A stretch of 64,000 nt of DNA from an uncultured Clostridia bacterium (GTDB taxonomy: Bacteria > Bacillota > Clostridia > Oscillospirales > Oscillospiraceae), in assembly GCA_945948535.1 (NCBI GenBank), contig CAMFBN010000004.1, positions 30,831 to 94,830 of the forward strand. Direction: 5' to 3'. The notes under the pieces are model-generated. The model saw only the letters and a program-made list of their open reading frames with translations, did no database searches and had not been told where the DNA came from. This document shows positions 34,066 to 43,495 of this stretch, in pieces (position 1 is the stretch's first letter; the number at the start of each line of letters is the position of its first letter). Position numbers and translations under genes: made by a program.

Positions 34066-34094
34066 TTGCGCATCCGGGTAAGCTGTGCTATAAT
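34066..34094 (+). promoter_or_regulatory. Promoter of dus gene
   Basis: TTGCGC (34066-34071), 17-base spacer, TATAAT (34089-34094). The predicted start near 34101 rules against an in-frame GTG at 34105 and supports the ATG at 34129. Confidence 0.75.
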
Positions 34095-34128
34095 CTGACC
34101 CACTGTGAAAGAAGAAAGAGAGAAACCC

Positions 34129-35094
34129 ATGAAACTTGGCAACATAGAACTGCAAAATCCTCTTTTCCTTGCCCCCATGGCCGGGGTCACGGACTGGGCC
34201 TTCCGCACCGTCTGCGCCCGGCTGGGGGCGGACGTGACCGTGACGGAAATGGTGTCCTCCCGGGCACTGGTGTATCAGGACAAGAAAAGCGCCAAGCTGC
34301 TGCGTAAAAACGAGGGCAGCGTCTGCGGCGCCCAGATTTTCGGCAACGACCCGCAGATCATGGCCCAGGCCGCGGTGCTGGCGCTGGAAATCTCGGGCTG
34401 TGATTTTCTGGACATTAACATGGGCTGCCCCATGCCCAAGGTGGCAAATTCCGGCGACGGCTGCGGCCTGATGCGCACCCCGGAGCTGGCGGGGGAAATC
34501 TTGAAAGCGGTGGTGAAGGCGGTGGATGTCCCTGTCACCGTCAAATGCCGCCTTGGCTGGGATAAGGGCAGTATCAACGTGCTGGACTTTACCAAACGGA
34601 TGGAGGACAGCGGCGCAGCCATGGTAGCCGTCCACGGGCGCACCCGCAGTATGCTCTATTCCGGCACAGCCGACTGGGATATGATTCACAAGGTCAAGGA
34701 GCAGCTGTCCATCCCGGTGATTGCCAATGGAGACATAACAGACGGTGACGCGGCGGTGCGCTGCCTGAAGCGTACGGGAGCCGACGGCCTGATGATCGGG
34801 CGCAGTGTATTCGGCGACCCCTGGATTTTTGAGGAGGTCCGGGCCGCTCTGAACGGAGAGGAATATCCCGGCCGCCCCTGCCTTGCCGACCGCATCGGCG
34901 TGGCGGTGGAGCAGTTCCGGCTGTCGGAGCAGGATCACGGGGAGCACATTGCCTGCCTGGAAGCCCGGAAGCACTTTGCCTGGTATCTGCGGGGAGTTCC
35001 CCACAGCAGCTATTATAAAAACCAGATTACGTCCCTGAGTACCATGGAGGATATCTACCGGGTGGCGAAGGATGTAGTCAGGGACTTAAAATAA
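34129..35094 (+). CDS. dusB: tRNA-dihydrouridine synthase
   Basis: A 321-aa FMN enzyme reducing uridines in tRNA. FLAPMAGVTDWAFR (FMN site), NMGCPMPKVANSGDG with the catalytic Cys, KCRLGWDKGS, VHGRTRSMLYSG, VIANGDITDGD and MIGRSVFGDPW are the expected family motifs in order. The length fits DusB-type enzymes. A MITE-like repeat begins directly after its stop codon. Confidence 0.95.
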   Translation: MKLGNIELQNPLFLAPMAGVTDWAFRTVCARLGADVTVTEMVSSRALVYQDKKSAKLLRKNEGSVCGAQIFGNDPQIMAQAAVLALEISGCDFLDINMGCPMPKVANSGDGCGLMRTPELAGEILKAVVKAVDVPVTVKCRLGWDKGSINVLDFTKRMEDSGAAMVAVHGRTRSMLYSGTADWDMIHKVKEQLSIPVIANGDITDGDAAVRCLKRTGADGLMIGRSVFGDPWIFEEVRAALNGEEYPGRPCLADRIGVAVEQFRLSEQDHGEHIACLEARKHFAWYLRGVPHSSYYKNQITSLSTMEDIYRVAKDVVRDLK

Positions 35095-35200
35095 TTGACA
35101 ATTGACAGTTGACAATTGACAATTAAGGAATCCCTTCGAGACATTCAAATCAAGTCATTTTGAAATCCATCCTATGGGGATACCATAACTGTCAACTGTA
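35095..35200. repeat. MITE-like repeat, copy 1 (degenerate)
   Basis: Begins with iterated TTGACAATTGACAGTTGACA, contains AATTAAGGAATCCCTTCG and ends near AACTGTCAACTGTAT. Related copies are at 58200-58348 and 62941-63060. The TTGACA words resemble -35 boxes and could supply promoter parts. Confidence 0.75.
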
Positions 35201-35210
35201 TATTTTTCGC

Positions 35211-35257
35211 ACCGCTTCATACCCTAACCCAAGAGGTGAGGATATGAAGCGGTTTTT
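35211..35257 (+). promoter_or_regulatory. Hairpin enclosing ribosome site and start codon of the M23 gene
   Basis: ACCGCTTCATA (35211-35221) and TATGAAGCGGT (35243-35253) form a perfect 11-bp stem; the ATG (35244-35246) is in the 3' arm, the ribosome site AGAGGTGAGG in the 21-base loop, and TTTTT follows. It looks like an intrinsic terminator or translational lock. Confidence 0.7.
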
Positions 35258-36239
35258 GGTGCTTGCAGTCGTGATTCCTGCGCTGGTGCTGCCGGTGCGG
35301 GGGGAGACAATCCGATGGGTGGATTTTGATGTATCCTACGAGTCGATGAAGTATGCGTTGGATCAGGATATTTTGACGGCCCAGCAGGAGAAGCATATTT
35401 CCTGGATTGACACCCTTGCGCTGGCAGCCTGCCGCACCGGGGGAAAGTGCGGCCTTTCCTCGGTCAAACAGGCGGTATCCGATTTGAAAAAGGATAAGTC
35501 CCCGGAGGAGCTGCTGGGAGACCTGTACAAATACTATGCCTATTACCACAATGCCTATTCCGCGGCTCTCGGCGGCCTTGTGGGCAGCTATGCCATTGAG
35601 AAGGACGGCCAGTGGGTGCCGGCCTACGGCCTGAAAGCGTTCTCGCCCATAGCCGCCGGATACGGCTACAGCCACTGCGATGATTTTGGCGTGGCCCGCT
35701 CCTTTGGATTTCGCAGGAAGCACCTTGGCAACGACCTGATGGGGGGCCTTGGAACCCCCATTGTGGCGGTGGAGGGCGGCGTCGTGGAGGCCATGGGCTG
35801 GAACCGCTACGGCGGCTGGCGTATCGGTATTCGTTCTTTCGACAGCAAACGCTACTATTATTATGCCCACCTGCAGAAGGACCGGCCCTTCGCGCCGGGT
35901 CTGAAGGAAGGGGACATGGTTCAGGCGGGAGACTTAATCGGCTTCATGGGCCGAACCGGCTACTCCGACCGGGAGAATGTCAACAACATCGAAACGGTGC
36001 ACCTGCATTTCGGCATGGAGCTGGTGTTCGATGAGAGCCAGAAGGAATGCAATTCGGAAATCTGGATTGATGTCTACGGCATCGTGCGCCTGCTGTCCCA
36101 GCACCGCAGCAGTATCGTGAAGACATCGGAGGGCTGGACACGGGCGTACCCTTATCAGGATCTGGATACCATGGGTTATCCTGATGAAATATTACACATA
36201 TTTCACGAAAAAAGCCAATTAAGCGGACGTGAAATATAG
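35244..36239 (+). CDS. M23-family peptidase, secreted
   Basis: A 331-aa protein. Signal peptide (about 1-20), an N-terminal helical domain resembling those next to muralytic domains of sporulation-type peptidases (residues 25-130), then an M23/LytM domain: first zinc ligands in RKHLGNDLMGG, the second HxH in VHLHFGMEL. It probably cleaves peptidoglycan cross-links; full zinc ligand sets appear present. ATG at 35244 is chosen by GAGGTGAGG. Translation start is enclosed by a terminator-like hairpin. The C-terminal 60 residues lack a known domain. Confidence 0.85.
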   Translation: MKRFLVLAVVIPALVLPVRGETIRWVDFDVSYESMKYALDQDILTAQQEKHISWIDTLALAACRTGGKCGLSSVKQAVSDLKKDKSPEELLGDLYKYYAYYHNAYSAALGGLVGSYAIEKDGQWVPAYGLKAFSPIAAGYGYSHCDDFGVARSFGFRRKHLGNDLMGGLGTPIVAVEGGVVEAMGWNRYGGWRIGIRSFDSKRYYYYAHLQKDRPFAPGLKEGDMVQAGDLIGFMGRTGYSDRENVNNIETVHLHFGMELVFDESQKECNSEIWIDVYGIVRLLSQHRSSIVKTSEGWTRAYPYQDLDTMGYPDEILHIFHEKSQLSGREI

Positions 36240-36345
36240 AAAATCTAAAAATTGATAAAAAAGAGCGACAATAATACTGTTATTGTCAAATTAAACGATT
36301 TAGTAATAGTAATATTGTGCAAATATCTGAAAATAGCCAGGGCGC

Positions 36346-36373
36346 TTGAAAAGCAGAAAAACGATGTTATAAT
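36346..36373 (+). promoter_or_regulatory. Candidate promoter of the host pilus operon
   Basis: TTGAAA (36346-36351), 16-base spacer, TATAAT (36368-36373). A leader of about 105 bases follows with nested stems (AGGGA/TCCCT around GCGCC/GGCG at 36421-36453). I cannot match it to a known riboswitch class. Upstream, 36267-36288 holds a short GACAATAA/TTATTGTC hairpin. Confidence 0.65.
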
Positions 36374-36485
36374 ACGAGTATGAGTACCATGCCCGTAGTG
36401 GCAGTATAGGATTATTAACAAGGGAAGGCGCCTGACGGCGGGGACTCCCTCCCTCGAGTTGGGCGGAAAGGGGAGGCCTGCGGTT

Positions 36486-36854
36486 ATGACAGAAAAAGAA
36501 CTTAAACGTTTATCCCGAGCGGATCTGCTGGAAATGCTGATTTCCCAAAGCGAAGAGCTGCGCGAGGTCAAGGAACGACTGAGGACTGCGGAGGCAGCGC
36601 TTGCCAGCCGTGTGATTGAAATTGATAACGCCGGCTCCATTGCGGAAGCATCCCTGCGGCTGAACGGGGTGTTTGAAGCGGCTCAGGCTGCCTGCGAGCA
36701 GTACACAGAAAATATCCGCCTGCTCAGCGAGCGCAGCCAGCTGATTTGCCGCCAGATGGAGAAGGAAAGCCGGGAACAGGCCGAGCGTCTTCTGGAGCAG
36801 ACCAGACGCAGGTGCGAGGAAATGGAAGCGCAGGCAAAAGTGGGAGAGCTGTGA
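36486..36854 (+). CDS. Coiled-coil protein at the head of the pilus operon
   Basis: A 122-aa, strongly charged, almost wholly helical protein (SEELREVKERLRTAEAAL; EKESREQAERLLEQTRRR), likely a coiled-coil dimer in the cytoplasm. No signal peptide or membrane helix. ATG at 36486 follows GGGGAGG. It lies 12 bases before the signal peptidase gene, so it belongs to the pilus operon. Its role is unknown; a scaffold for pilus assembly is one idea. Confidence 0.75.
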   Translation: MTEKELKRLSRADLLEMLISQSEELREVKERLRTAEAALASRVIEIDNAGSIAEASLRLNGVFEAAQAACEQYTENIRLLSERSQLICRQMEKESREQAERLLEQTRRRCEEMEAQAKVGEL

Positions 36855-36866
36855 GGGGAATCGGCA

Positions 36867-37451
36867 ATGAAGAATAAAACGGTAAAAGAGGTTCCGGATA
36901 TCGCCCTGCTGCGCGCGGAGCTGAAGCGGGAAACATACCGGCACCGCTATGCCGCCGTTCTGAAGAGCACGGTTTACACGCTGGTGGTTGTGGCGGCGTT
37001 TGCCATTCTGGTGGCGACGCTTTGGATGCCGGTTCTGCAGATTTACGGAAACTCTATGACGCCTACCCTGCATGAGGGACAAATCGTGGTTGCCGTGAAG
37101 GACTCCGACTTTGAAAAGGGGGATCTGGTAGCCTTCTATCTGGGCAACAAGCTGCTGGTCAAGCGGGTGATGGCGGGCCCGGCGGACGTTGTCAATATCA
37201 CGCAGGACGGCACGGTGTACATAAACGGCGAGCAACAGCTGGAGCCGTACGTATCGGAAAAGGCGTTGGGCCAGTGTGATCTGGAATTTCCCTATCAGGT
37301 TCCGGAATCCCGCTACTTTTTGATGGGAGATCACCGGACAACCTCAGTGGACAGCCGCAGCAGCGCGGTGGGCTGCGTGGCAGAGGAACAGGTTGTGGGA
37401 AAAATTGTATTCTGCGTTTGGCCCCTGTCTGATTTTGGAAAAGTAAACTGA
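36867..37451 (+). CDS. lepB: Signal peptidase I (pilus-associated)
   Basis: A 194-aa type I signal peptidase. One N-terminal helix (about residues 35-57), catalytic Ser in YGNSMTPTLHEGQ, Lys in LLVKRVMAGP, and box E GDHRTTSVDSR. A dedicated signal peptidase is common in Gram-positive pilus islands, where it processes or assists pilins. It directly precedes the large adhesin gene (16-base gap). Confidence 0.92.
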   Translation: MKNKTVKEVPDIALLRAELKRETYRHRYAAVLKSTVYTLVVVAAFAILVATLWMPVLQIYGNSMTPTLHEGQIVVAVKDSDFEKGDLVAFYLGNKLLVKRVMAGPADVVNITQDGTVYINGEQQLEPYVSEKALGQCDLEFPYQVPESRYFLMGDHRTTSVDSRSSAVGCVAEEQVVGKIVFCVWPLSDFGKVN

Positions 37452-37467
37452 TCGTGGAGAGGAAATC

Positions 37468-40400
37468 ATGGACATTGATCTGATTCGGAGTGCGGAACAA
37501 TTTCATAATCGGCGCCAGCGGAATCGGGTCTGGAAACGGCTGGTGAGCATTCTGGGCTGCGTGGTGGTATTCTGCACGACCTATGCCCTGATTCTGCCTG
37601 CCATTACCATGGAGAAGGAGACGTTCTGCGGTCAGCAGGAGCACAGGCATACCGACAGCTGCTATACCCAGCAGGCGTCGAAGCACCTTGCCTGCACGAT
37701 GCAGACAATTGGCGTACATACCCATACTGCCCGGTGCGCGGACGGCAGCTGTGGTTACGCGGATTTTGTCATTCACGAGCACAATTCCTCCTGTTATGAA
37801 GGCGGCAAATTGGTGTGCACTCTTCCCGAGAGAAAGGCGCATACCCACACCGCTGAGTGCTACCAGATTCCCACCCGGGTAGTGGGCGAGCATACCCATA
37901 CGGACAGCTGCTATACCCTGCAGCGGGGAGCGCTGACCTGTGGAAAGGCGGAAACCGAGGGCCATACCCACACGCAGGCCTGTTACGGTCAGAAGCAGGT
38001 GCTGATCTGCACCGTTCCTGAGAGCGATGGGCATACCCATGGTGAGGGCTGCTATGATGAAACCGGCGCGCTGATCTGCACGGAGGAGGAGAGTGCCGGA
38101 CATCATCACGGCGCGGAGTGCTGCCAAACGGAGAACGCGCTGACCTGCGGCCTGGAGGAAGCGCAGCCACACCACCATACGGATGAATGCTATGCGTGGG
38201 AAAACCAGCTGACCTGCGGCCTGGAGGACGGCCCGATTTATGAGCAGGGCCAGCCGGAGCTGATCTGCACGAAGGAGGAAATCAAGCCGCATCAGCACAC
38301 ATCAGATTGCTTTGATGAGGCCGGAAACTGGATCTGCGGTCAGCCGGAAATCCTGAGCCATGCCCACAGTGACGCCTGCTTTGAAACGGTTACCGAGGAT
38401 GTTCTCACCTGTGGTATGGAGGAGCATACCCATACCGAGGAATGCTATGCTACAGCGGAAACTGCCGTATCTGCCGAATCTGCGCAGGACGCCGATGCAT
38501 TGGACGGTACTCCAATGCTGATGCTGCTGACCGGTAATGCGCGGGGAACGACCGCTTCCTTACCGAATACCTCTATTACGGGCAGCGGGACTACCTATGA
38601 CGCCAAGACGGACACATTCAAAACGAATCTGAAAGTGCAATTTACTTTTGGAGCGCCTTCGGATGGGAAAGCAGTGACTGCCGGGACGCTATATACCTAC
38701 GAATACCCTGCCGGGGTTACGATTCCGGCCTCTCTGCTGGGCGTTCAACAGATCCTGAAAGACAGCGGCGGACAGGAGGCAGGTACATACACCTTCGTGA
38801 AAAATGACGATGGCACCTATTCTGTTCAGGTTGTCTTCAGTGAAGATTATGTGAACAACCATGTTTCTGAATGCCAGCCTGTCTCCGGATATGTAGATTT
38901 TAAGGGCGAGTTTACAAAGGATCAGCTACAAAACGGTAACTTTATTGTCGGCGAGGGTTCACAGACTGTGGAGATTCCCGCCGGTGAGATTACATACCCG
39001 GAAGACACAACCGAAAGCTATGACATCGATGTCAGCAAATCCGGTCACTGGGTACAGGATGGGGATAAGCTGGTTTACACCGTCTACGTCCGCACCACCA
39101 AGGGCACCCCGGATCCCATCAGCTTTACGGATGCCATGACGATTCCGGAAGGCCTGACGCTGGGTACACCTACGGTTGAAGTGAAGAAGTATAAACGGCA
39201 TGTTTATGGAGAGAATAGTCAGACCGATGACACAGAGGGAACGACTGTTTCTGTGACCCCGAATACAAGCCAGAGCGGCAAAATCGCAATGGAACTTGCC
39301 GGTCTTAACGCCATTCCTGAGCAGACCCACACTTCTTGGGATTCACTCCATACAGATGTCGAGTTCTATGTTGTCACCTACACCTATCCCATCACCGACC
39401 AGACGATTGAGACGGTGTCAGCGGGAAATACAGTCACTGTCAGCGCCGAAGAATCTGCCAAAGGTCAGACCGTCACCGATTCGGCAACTTCCACGGTAAC
39501 TGTGACCAAGGACTTCAGCTATACGATCGGCAAGAATGGCGCCATCGCCTCGGACAAACCCGGTCATATCAAGTGGACGGTCACGGTGAACGATAACAAG
39601 CAGAATCTCGTGGGAGCCAAACTGACCGACCAGATGCTGGGGCTTGTGGAGAATGCTTCGGACATCAGCGTTGATCCCAGCGGCGGCGTAAGCATAAACA
39701 GGGACTCCGACGGAAAAATCACCAATATATCCTTTATTGCAGATGAAAACGGTGTCAACAAGAATACATACACCATCACCTATTACACCCCGGTGGAAGA
39801 AAGCTGGAACGGTACCAAGGTGACGAACGAGGCGACCCTTGATCCCAAGCCCGGCGAGAGCGGAGATGAAAAGAAAGCCACCGCAACCGTAACCGTCAAC
39901 GGTGTCCAGTTTGAGAAGTCCGGCTCCCACAATGTCGTGACGGACGAGCTGGACTGGGTAATCACCGTTAATTCCGGCAAGCTGGATATCGCGGGAGCAA
40001 CGCTGACGGATGATATGTTCGCGGCGTTGTCGGATACAGAATTCTTCATCAACCCGTCAGACGGCTATGAATTTACAAAGGGCGACGATGGCAAAATTAC
40101 CGGCATAACCTTCCAGGCAGTGGATGGTGAGAAAAACACCCAGAGCTACACCATTAAATATTCCACGGCAATTCCGACGGATGGAAGCGGAAGCCCTGTG
40201 CCCTCCGTAACCAACACAGCGACCCTTACTCCTGAAGAGGGAAAGGGTAACCCGATTACAAAGAATCCGACGGTTTCTTTGGAGGAGCCCAAACTTGCCA
40301 AGGAGGGAAATTACGACAGTTACAATGGTGTGATCAACTGGACGGTCACCGTCAATGACAATGGAAAGAACATTGCCGGCGCGGAGCTTACAGACTCCAT

Positions 40401-43400
40401 GCTCGGTCAGCTGACCGCCGACCAGATTACGGTGAAATATGACAATGGGCAAGCACCTGCCGCCGGCGAGTACACCATCGACACGGACGTAGGCGGAAAG
40501 GTAACCAAAATCACCTTTAAAGCGATTGGAAACACCGGCGTCAACACCAACAAGTACGTTGTGACCTATCGGACGGTTGCGCTACAGGAGTGGGCTGACA
40601 GAATAGTTATCAACGAAGCGCGTCTGTCTCTGAATGGCACGCCTGTGACGGCGAATGTCACTGTCCACGGCAGCGGCAGTGTCGTCAAGAGCGCGGGGAC
40701 GGGCAAAGTTTCGGAAGACGGCAAGACCCTGACGATTCCCTGGACAGTCACACTGAACGTACCCAAGGGCGGCCTTGCTGCAGGCACAACCATTGTGGAT
40801 GATGTCACCAGAAATCAGTATAACAATACCAATACCAACCAGTGGATGACCACCGAACAGGTGAATGCCTTGCAAAGCGTCAGTGCGACTTGGTCGGATG
40901 ACAGCGGCGCGGAAAAGGGCAGTTATGCATTCACGAGCGACACCGTTACTCCGGTAGGAAGCGAGAATGCGTACACAGGCTTTACGATCACCCTCGGCAG
41001 TGCACTGACGCCCCCGGAGGGCGCCACAAAGCTGACCTTCACCTATTCCACCACGGCGAGTCTGGCCAACACGGGGACTGGTCAGAATAAATTCTATAAC
41101 GATGTCAAGGTCGGCGAAAAGGAAACCAGCGCGGAGTATATCTATCGCGAGGCTGGCGTAACAAAGACAGACGGCAGCGATAACGTCATGATCAGTCAGG
41201 ACGAGCCCTATACCCAGACGCAGAATATAACCGGCGAACTGGTATGGAAGGTCAAGATCGTTTCGGATCGGGAAAGGAACTCCATTCAGGTGACGGATAC
41301 CCTGCCGGAAGGCGTGACGCTGGAATCTGTGGTGGTGCCGAACAGCGAATGGAATGGCTGGAAAGGCGATGTAACCCTGACGGTAACGGAAGGCGGCGGC
41401 CTTTCCGGCACGGCCGGAGACTATTCCATCAACGGCGCGTACTCTGCGACAGAGAATACCAATCAGGTGACGCTGACGATTACGGGGACGGAGCAAAGCC
41501 TTGTTCCGGCCGGGAAGGAGATTATACTTGTCTATCATTGCAAGGTAGACCTGAGCAATGAGAATTACAAGGATGGCCAGCCCCATGACTTTACCAACAA
41601 TGTCACCGTGACCAGCGATCAGGACACGCTTGGCTCCGCTTCTCAGACTCAGAAGTGGACCTACGTAAGACCGGCATCCGAAACAGTGAGCAAATCTGGA
41701 CAGTGGAAGAATGACGCCCGTTTGCTGACGTATTCCATTGTGCTGAACCCGGATGGTGCCAATTTGGTTGAGGGCGCGGATACGCTGACGTTGACGGATG
41801 TACTCAAATACGAAAAAACCGCTCAGTCCTGGAAGGAAGGAGTACAAGGGTTTAAGGATGTGTCGGTGAGCATTGCTCTGGATCAGAGCAGTGTAAAACT
41901 CTACGATATCAGCCAAAGTGATCCAGGGCAGAAGTTGTCGGATGAACAATGGAGTTGGCAGTATACGTCGAAACCAAATGAAAATTGGCCGGACGAAATC
42001 ATCAATACGATTACTGCAACGGTTCCGAACAGCACTCCGCTCAGGCTGGAGTATTCCTATCGGGTGGATTCCGATGTGGATACGAAAAACGGCTATGTGT
42101 TTATTCTGGACGCGAGTAACACGGCAAGTTTGGCAGGAAAGGCAACCAGCGGCTGGCAGACAGACGGAAATACCATATGGAGTGAGCAGTCTACCACCGG
42201 CGGTGTTTCCACGACCCCGTTCCTGAGCCTTACCAAGGTAGACGCGGAAAACAATGGCACGGTTCTTGCCGGCGCACAGTTCTCCATCTATGAGTATGAC
42301 ATGACGACTGGGACTCGGGGAGAGAATGCGGTAGTTGTAAAGGATACACAGAACGATGGCAGAGTTCTGATTCAGCAGGGCGACGAGTCTAAGGGCGAGT
42401 ACCTCTACAAAATGAACACACTCTATGCTGTCGTTGAGACGAGGGCCCCGGCAGGCTATCAGCTTGCGCAGAGTCCTCCGACATACTACTTCTACTTCTC
42501 CGGAACCTCAGAAGGGGAAACGGGTAGACAGCCCACAGACATCGAGCCCAGTGCAATCGACCTGTCCCGTATGGGAGAGACGATCATCGTGAAAAACACG
42601 AAGCTACCGACTACTTCCATAACGGTGGATAAGGTCTGGAAGAATCCCGATGGAAGCGCTGCTAACACCAGCGGAAAGCCTCCCGTCACCATCCAGCTCT
42701 ACCGGAAGAGCACGCAGGGCAGTTCGTCCGGAGGGGGAAGCGGTACAGATTCAGTCAGCCTAACGGTGTCTTACAACGATGCAGTGGGCAATTGGTATTC
42801 TGGTCAGGTTACAAAGGGATCAACGGTTGTGATAACATTCACAGATATCTGGGGGAAAGATTATGCTACCACAAAGAAAGTTACTGTAAATGGAAATGTA
42901 ATTGAGCCTGTCAGTACAACCATAAGCGGAAATGAAGCGACATACACTTATCATTTTACCGTAGAAACTGATACTGCGGCTGTTGTTACCTTTAATAATC
43001 CCAGCAACCTGAATACGCCCGATGGCGGGGCAGTGACAGTAACACCTCCCATAATCCGCAACGATGAATCTGATGAGGATTTCGACAGTTCTACAGACAC
43101 GTTGGTAGCTACGCAGACAATCACAGCAGATAACAACTGGACGTATACCTTCAAAAACCTTCCCCTGACTGGCACGGATGAAAGCGGAAATACGGTCAAC
43201 TATTACTACTACGTTGTCGAGACGCCCGTAACGAACTATGATGTGTCCTATGACAACAACAGTGGTATCCAAAGCGGCACCATTACCGTGACCAACAAAG
43301 CGACGGACAATCCGGAGTATGTGCTTCCGGAGACCGGCGGCGGGGGAACCGCTCGGTACACCTTTGGCGGCTTCCTGCTGACATCGGGTGCGGGGCTGTG

Positions 43401-43440
43401 GCTCCTTTGCCGGCGCAAGCGCAGAAGGGAGGCAGTCTGA
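37468..43440 (+). CDS. 1990-aa pilus adhesin with His/Cys array and Cna-like domains, LPETG
   Basis: A giant surface protein. N-terminal membrane/signal segment (SILGCVVVFCTTYALILP, about 28-45); a His/Cys-rich array (about 54-330); then tandem fimbrial isopeptide-type domains, three of them clearly homologous (starting near 680, 815 and 940; VNDNKQNLVGAKLTDQMLG and VNDNGKNIAGAELTDSMLG). A Cna-B domain (about 1580-1700, ETRAPAGYQLA), a further B-type domain and LPETGGGG near 1952, a helix and RRKRRREAV follow. Likely pilus tip or backbone-associated adhesin. ATG at 37468 follows GAGAGGAAA. Confidence 0.9.
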   Translation: MDIDLIRSAEQFHNRRQRNRVWKRLVSILGCVVVFCTTYALILPAITMEKETFCGQQEHRHTDSCYTQQASKHLACTMQTIGVHTHTARCADGSCGYADFVIHEHNSSCYEGGKLVCTLPERKAHTHTAECYQIPTRVVGEHTHTDSCYTLQRGALTCGKAETEGHTHTQACYGQKQVLICTVPESDGHTHGEGCYDETGALICTEEESAGHHHGAECCQTENALTCGLEEAQPHHHTDECYAWENQLTCGLEDGPIYEQGQPELICTKEEIKPHQHTSDCFDEAGNWICGQPEILSHAHSDACFETVTEDVLTCGMEEHTHTEECYATAETAVSAESAQDADALDGTPMLMLLTGNARGTTASLPNTSITGSGTTYDAKTDTFKTNLKVQFTFGAPSDGKAVTAGTLYTYEYPAGVTIPASLLGVQQILKDSGGQEAGTYTFVKNDDGTYSVQVVFSEDYVNNHVSECQPVSGYVDFKGEFTKDQLQNGNFIVGEGSQTVEIPAGEITYPEDTTESYDIDVSKSGHWVQDGDKLVYTVYVRTTKGTPDPISFTDAMTIPEGLTLGTPTVEVKKYKRHVYGENSQTDDTEGTTVSVTPNTSQSGKIAMELAGLNAIPEQTHTSWDSLHTDVEFYVVTYTYPITDQTIETVSAGNTVTVSAEESAKGQTVTDSATSTVTVTKDFSYTIGKNGAIASDKPGHIKWTVTVNDNKQNLVGAKLTDQMLGLVENASDISVDPSGGVSINRDSDGKITNISFIADENGVNKNTYTITYYTPVEESWNGTKVTNEATLDPKPGESGDEKKATATVTVNGVQFEKSGSHNVVTDELDWVITVNSGKLDIAGATLTDDMFAALSDTEFFINPSDGYEFTKGDDGKITGITFQAVDGEKNTQSYTIKYSTAIPTDGSGSPVPSVTNTATLTPEEGKGNPITKNPTVSLEEPKLAKEGNYDSYNGVINWTVTVNDNGKNIAGAELTDSMLGQLTADQITVKYDNGQAPAAGEYTIDTDVGGKVTKITFKAIGNTGVNTNKYVVTYRTVALQEWADRIVINEARLSLNGTPVTANVTVHGSGSVVKSAGTGKVSEDGKTLTIPWTVTLNVPKGGLAAGTTIVDDVTRNQYNNTNTNQWMTTEQVNALQSVSATWSDDSGAEKGSYAFTSDTVTPVGSENAYTGFTITLGSALTPPEGATKLTFTYSTTASLANTGTGQNKFYNDVKVGEKETSAEYIYREAGVTKTDGSDNVMISQDEPYTQTQNITGELVWKVKIVSDRERNSIQVTDTLPEGVTLESVVVPNSEWNGWKGDVTLTVTEGGGLSGTAGDYSINGAYSATENTNQVTLTITGTEQSLVPAGKEIILVYHCKVDLSNENYKDGQPHDFTNNVTVTSDQDTLGSASQTQKWTYVRPASETVSKSGQWKNDARLLTYSIVLNPDGANLVEGADTLTLTDVLKYEKTAQSWKEGVQGFKDVSVSIALDQSSVKLYDISQSDPGQKLSDEQWSWQYTSKPNENWPDEIINTITATVPNSTPLRLEYSYRVDSDVDTKNGYVFILDASNTASLAGKATSGWQTDGNTIWSEQSTTGGVSTTPFLSLTKVDAENNGTVLAGAQFSIYEYDMTTGTRGENAVVVKDTQNDGRVLIQQGDESKGEYLYKMNTLYAVVETRAPAGYQLAQSPPTYYFYFSGTSEGETGRQPTDIEPSAIDLSRMGETIIVKNTKLPTTSITVDKVWKNPDGSAANTSGKPPVTIQLYRKSTQGSSSGGGSGTDSVSLTVSYNDAVGNWYSGQVTKGSTVVITFTDIWGKDYATTKKVTVNGNVIEPVSTTISGNEATYTYHFTVETDTAAVVTFNNPSNLNTPDGGAVTVTPPIIRNDESDEDFDSSTDTLVATQTITADNNWTYTFKNLPLTGTDESGNTVNYYYYVVETPVTNYDVSYDNNSGIQSGTITVTNKATDNPEYVLPETGGGGTARYTFGGFLLTSGAGLWLLCRRKRRREAV
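37627..38450 (+). repeat. His/Cys motif array within the 1990-aa adhesin
   Basis: Twelve copies of a degenerate HxH[TGSN]xxC[YFC] motif (for example HRHTDSCY, HTHTAECY, HQHTSDCF, HTHTEECY), most alternating with a second Cys motif (LTCGLEE, LICTVPE, WICGQPE). Roughly one pair every 23-30 residues. The regular His and Cys suggest metal binding or a disulfide ladder. Confidence 0.85.
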
Positions 43441-43495
43441 GCTATCCCAACCAGAATTCCTTATTTTACGAAAATAACAGGAAAGGATCAAAATT

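Noticed and set aside
36374..36485. Known riboswitch (c-di-GMP, fluoride, THF, ZTP types) before the pilus operon
   Set aside because: The conserved sequence cores of these classes that I can recall are not present.
37627..38450. Regular repeats that could suggest a CRISPR array
   Set aside because: They are in-frame degenerate codons of HxHTxxC motifs, not conserved DNA repeats with unique spacers. No cas genes or CRISPR arrays were seen in the window.
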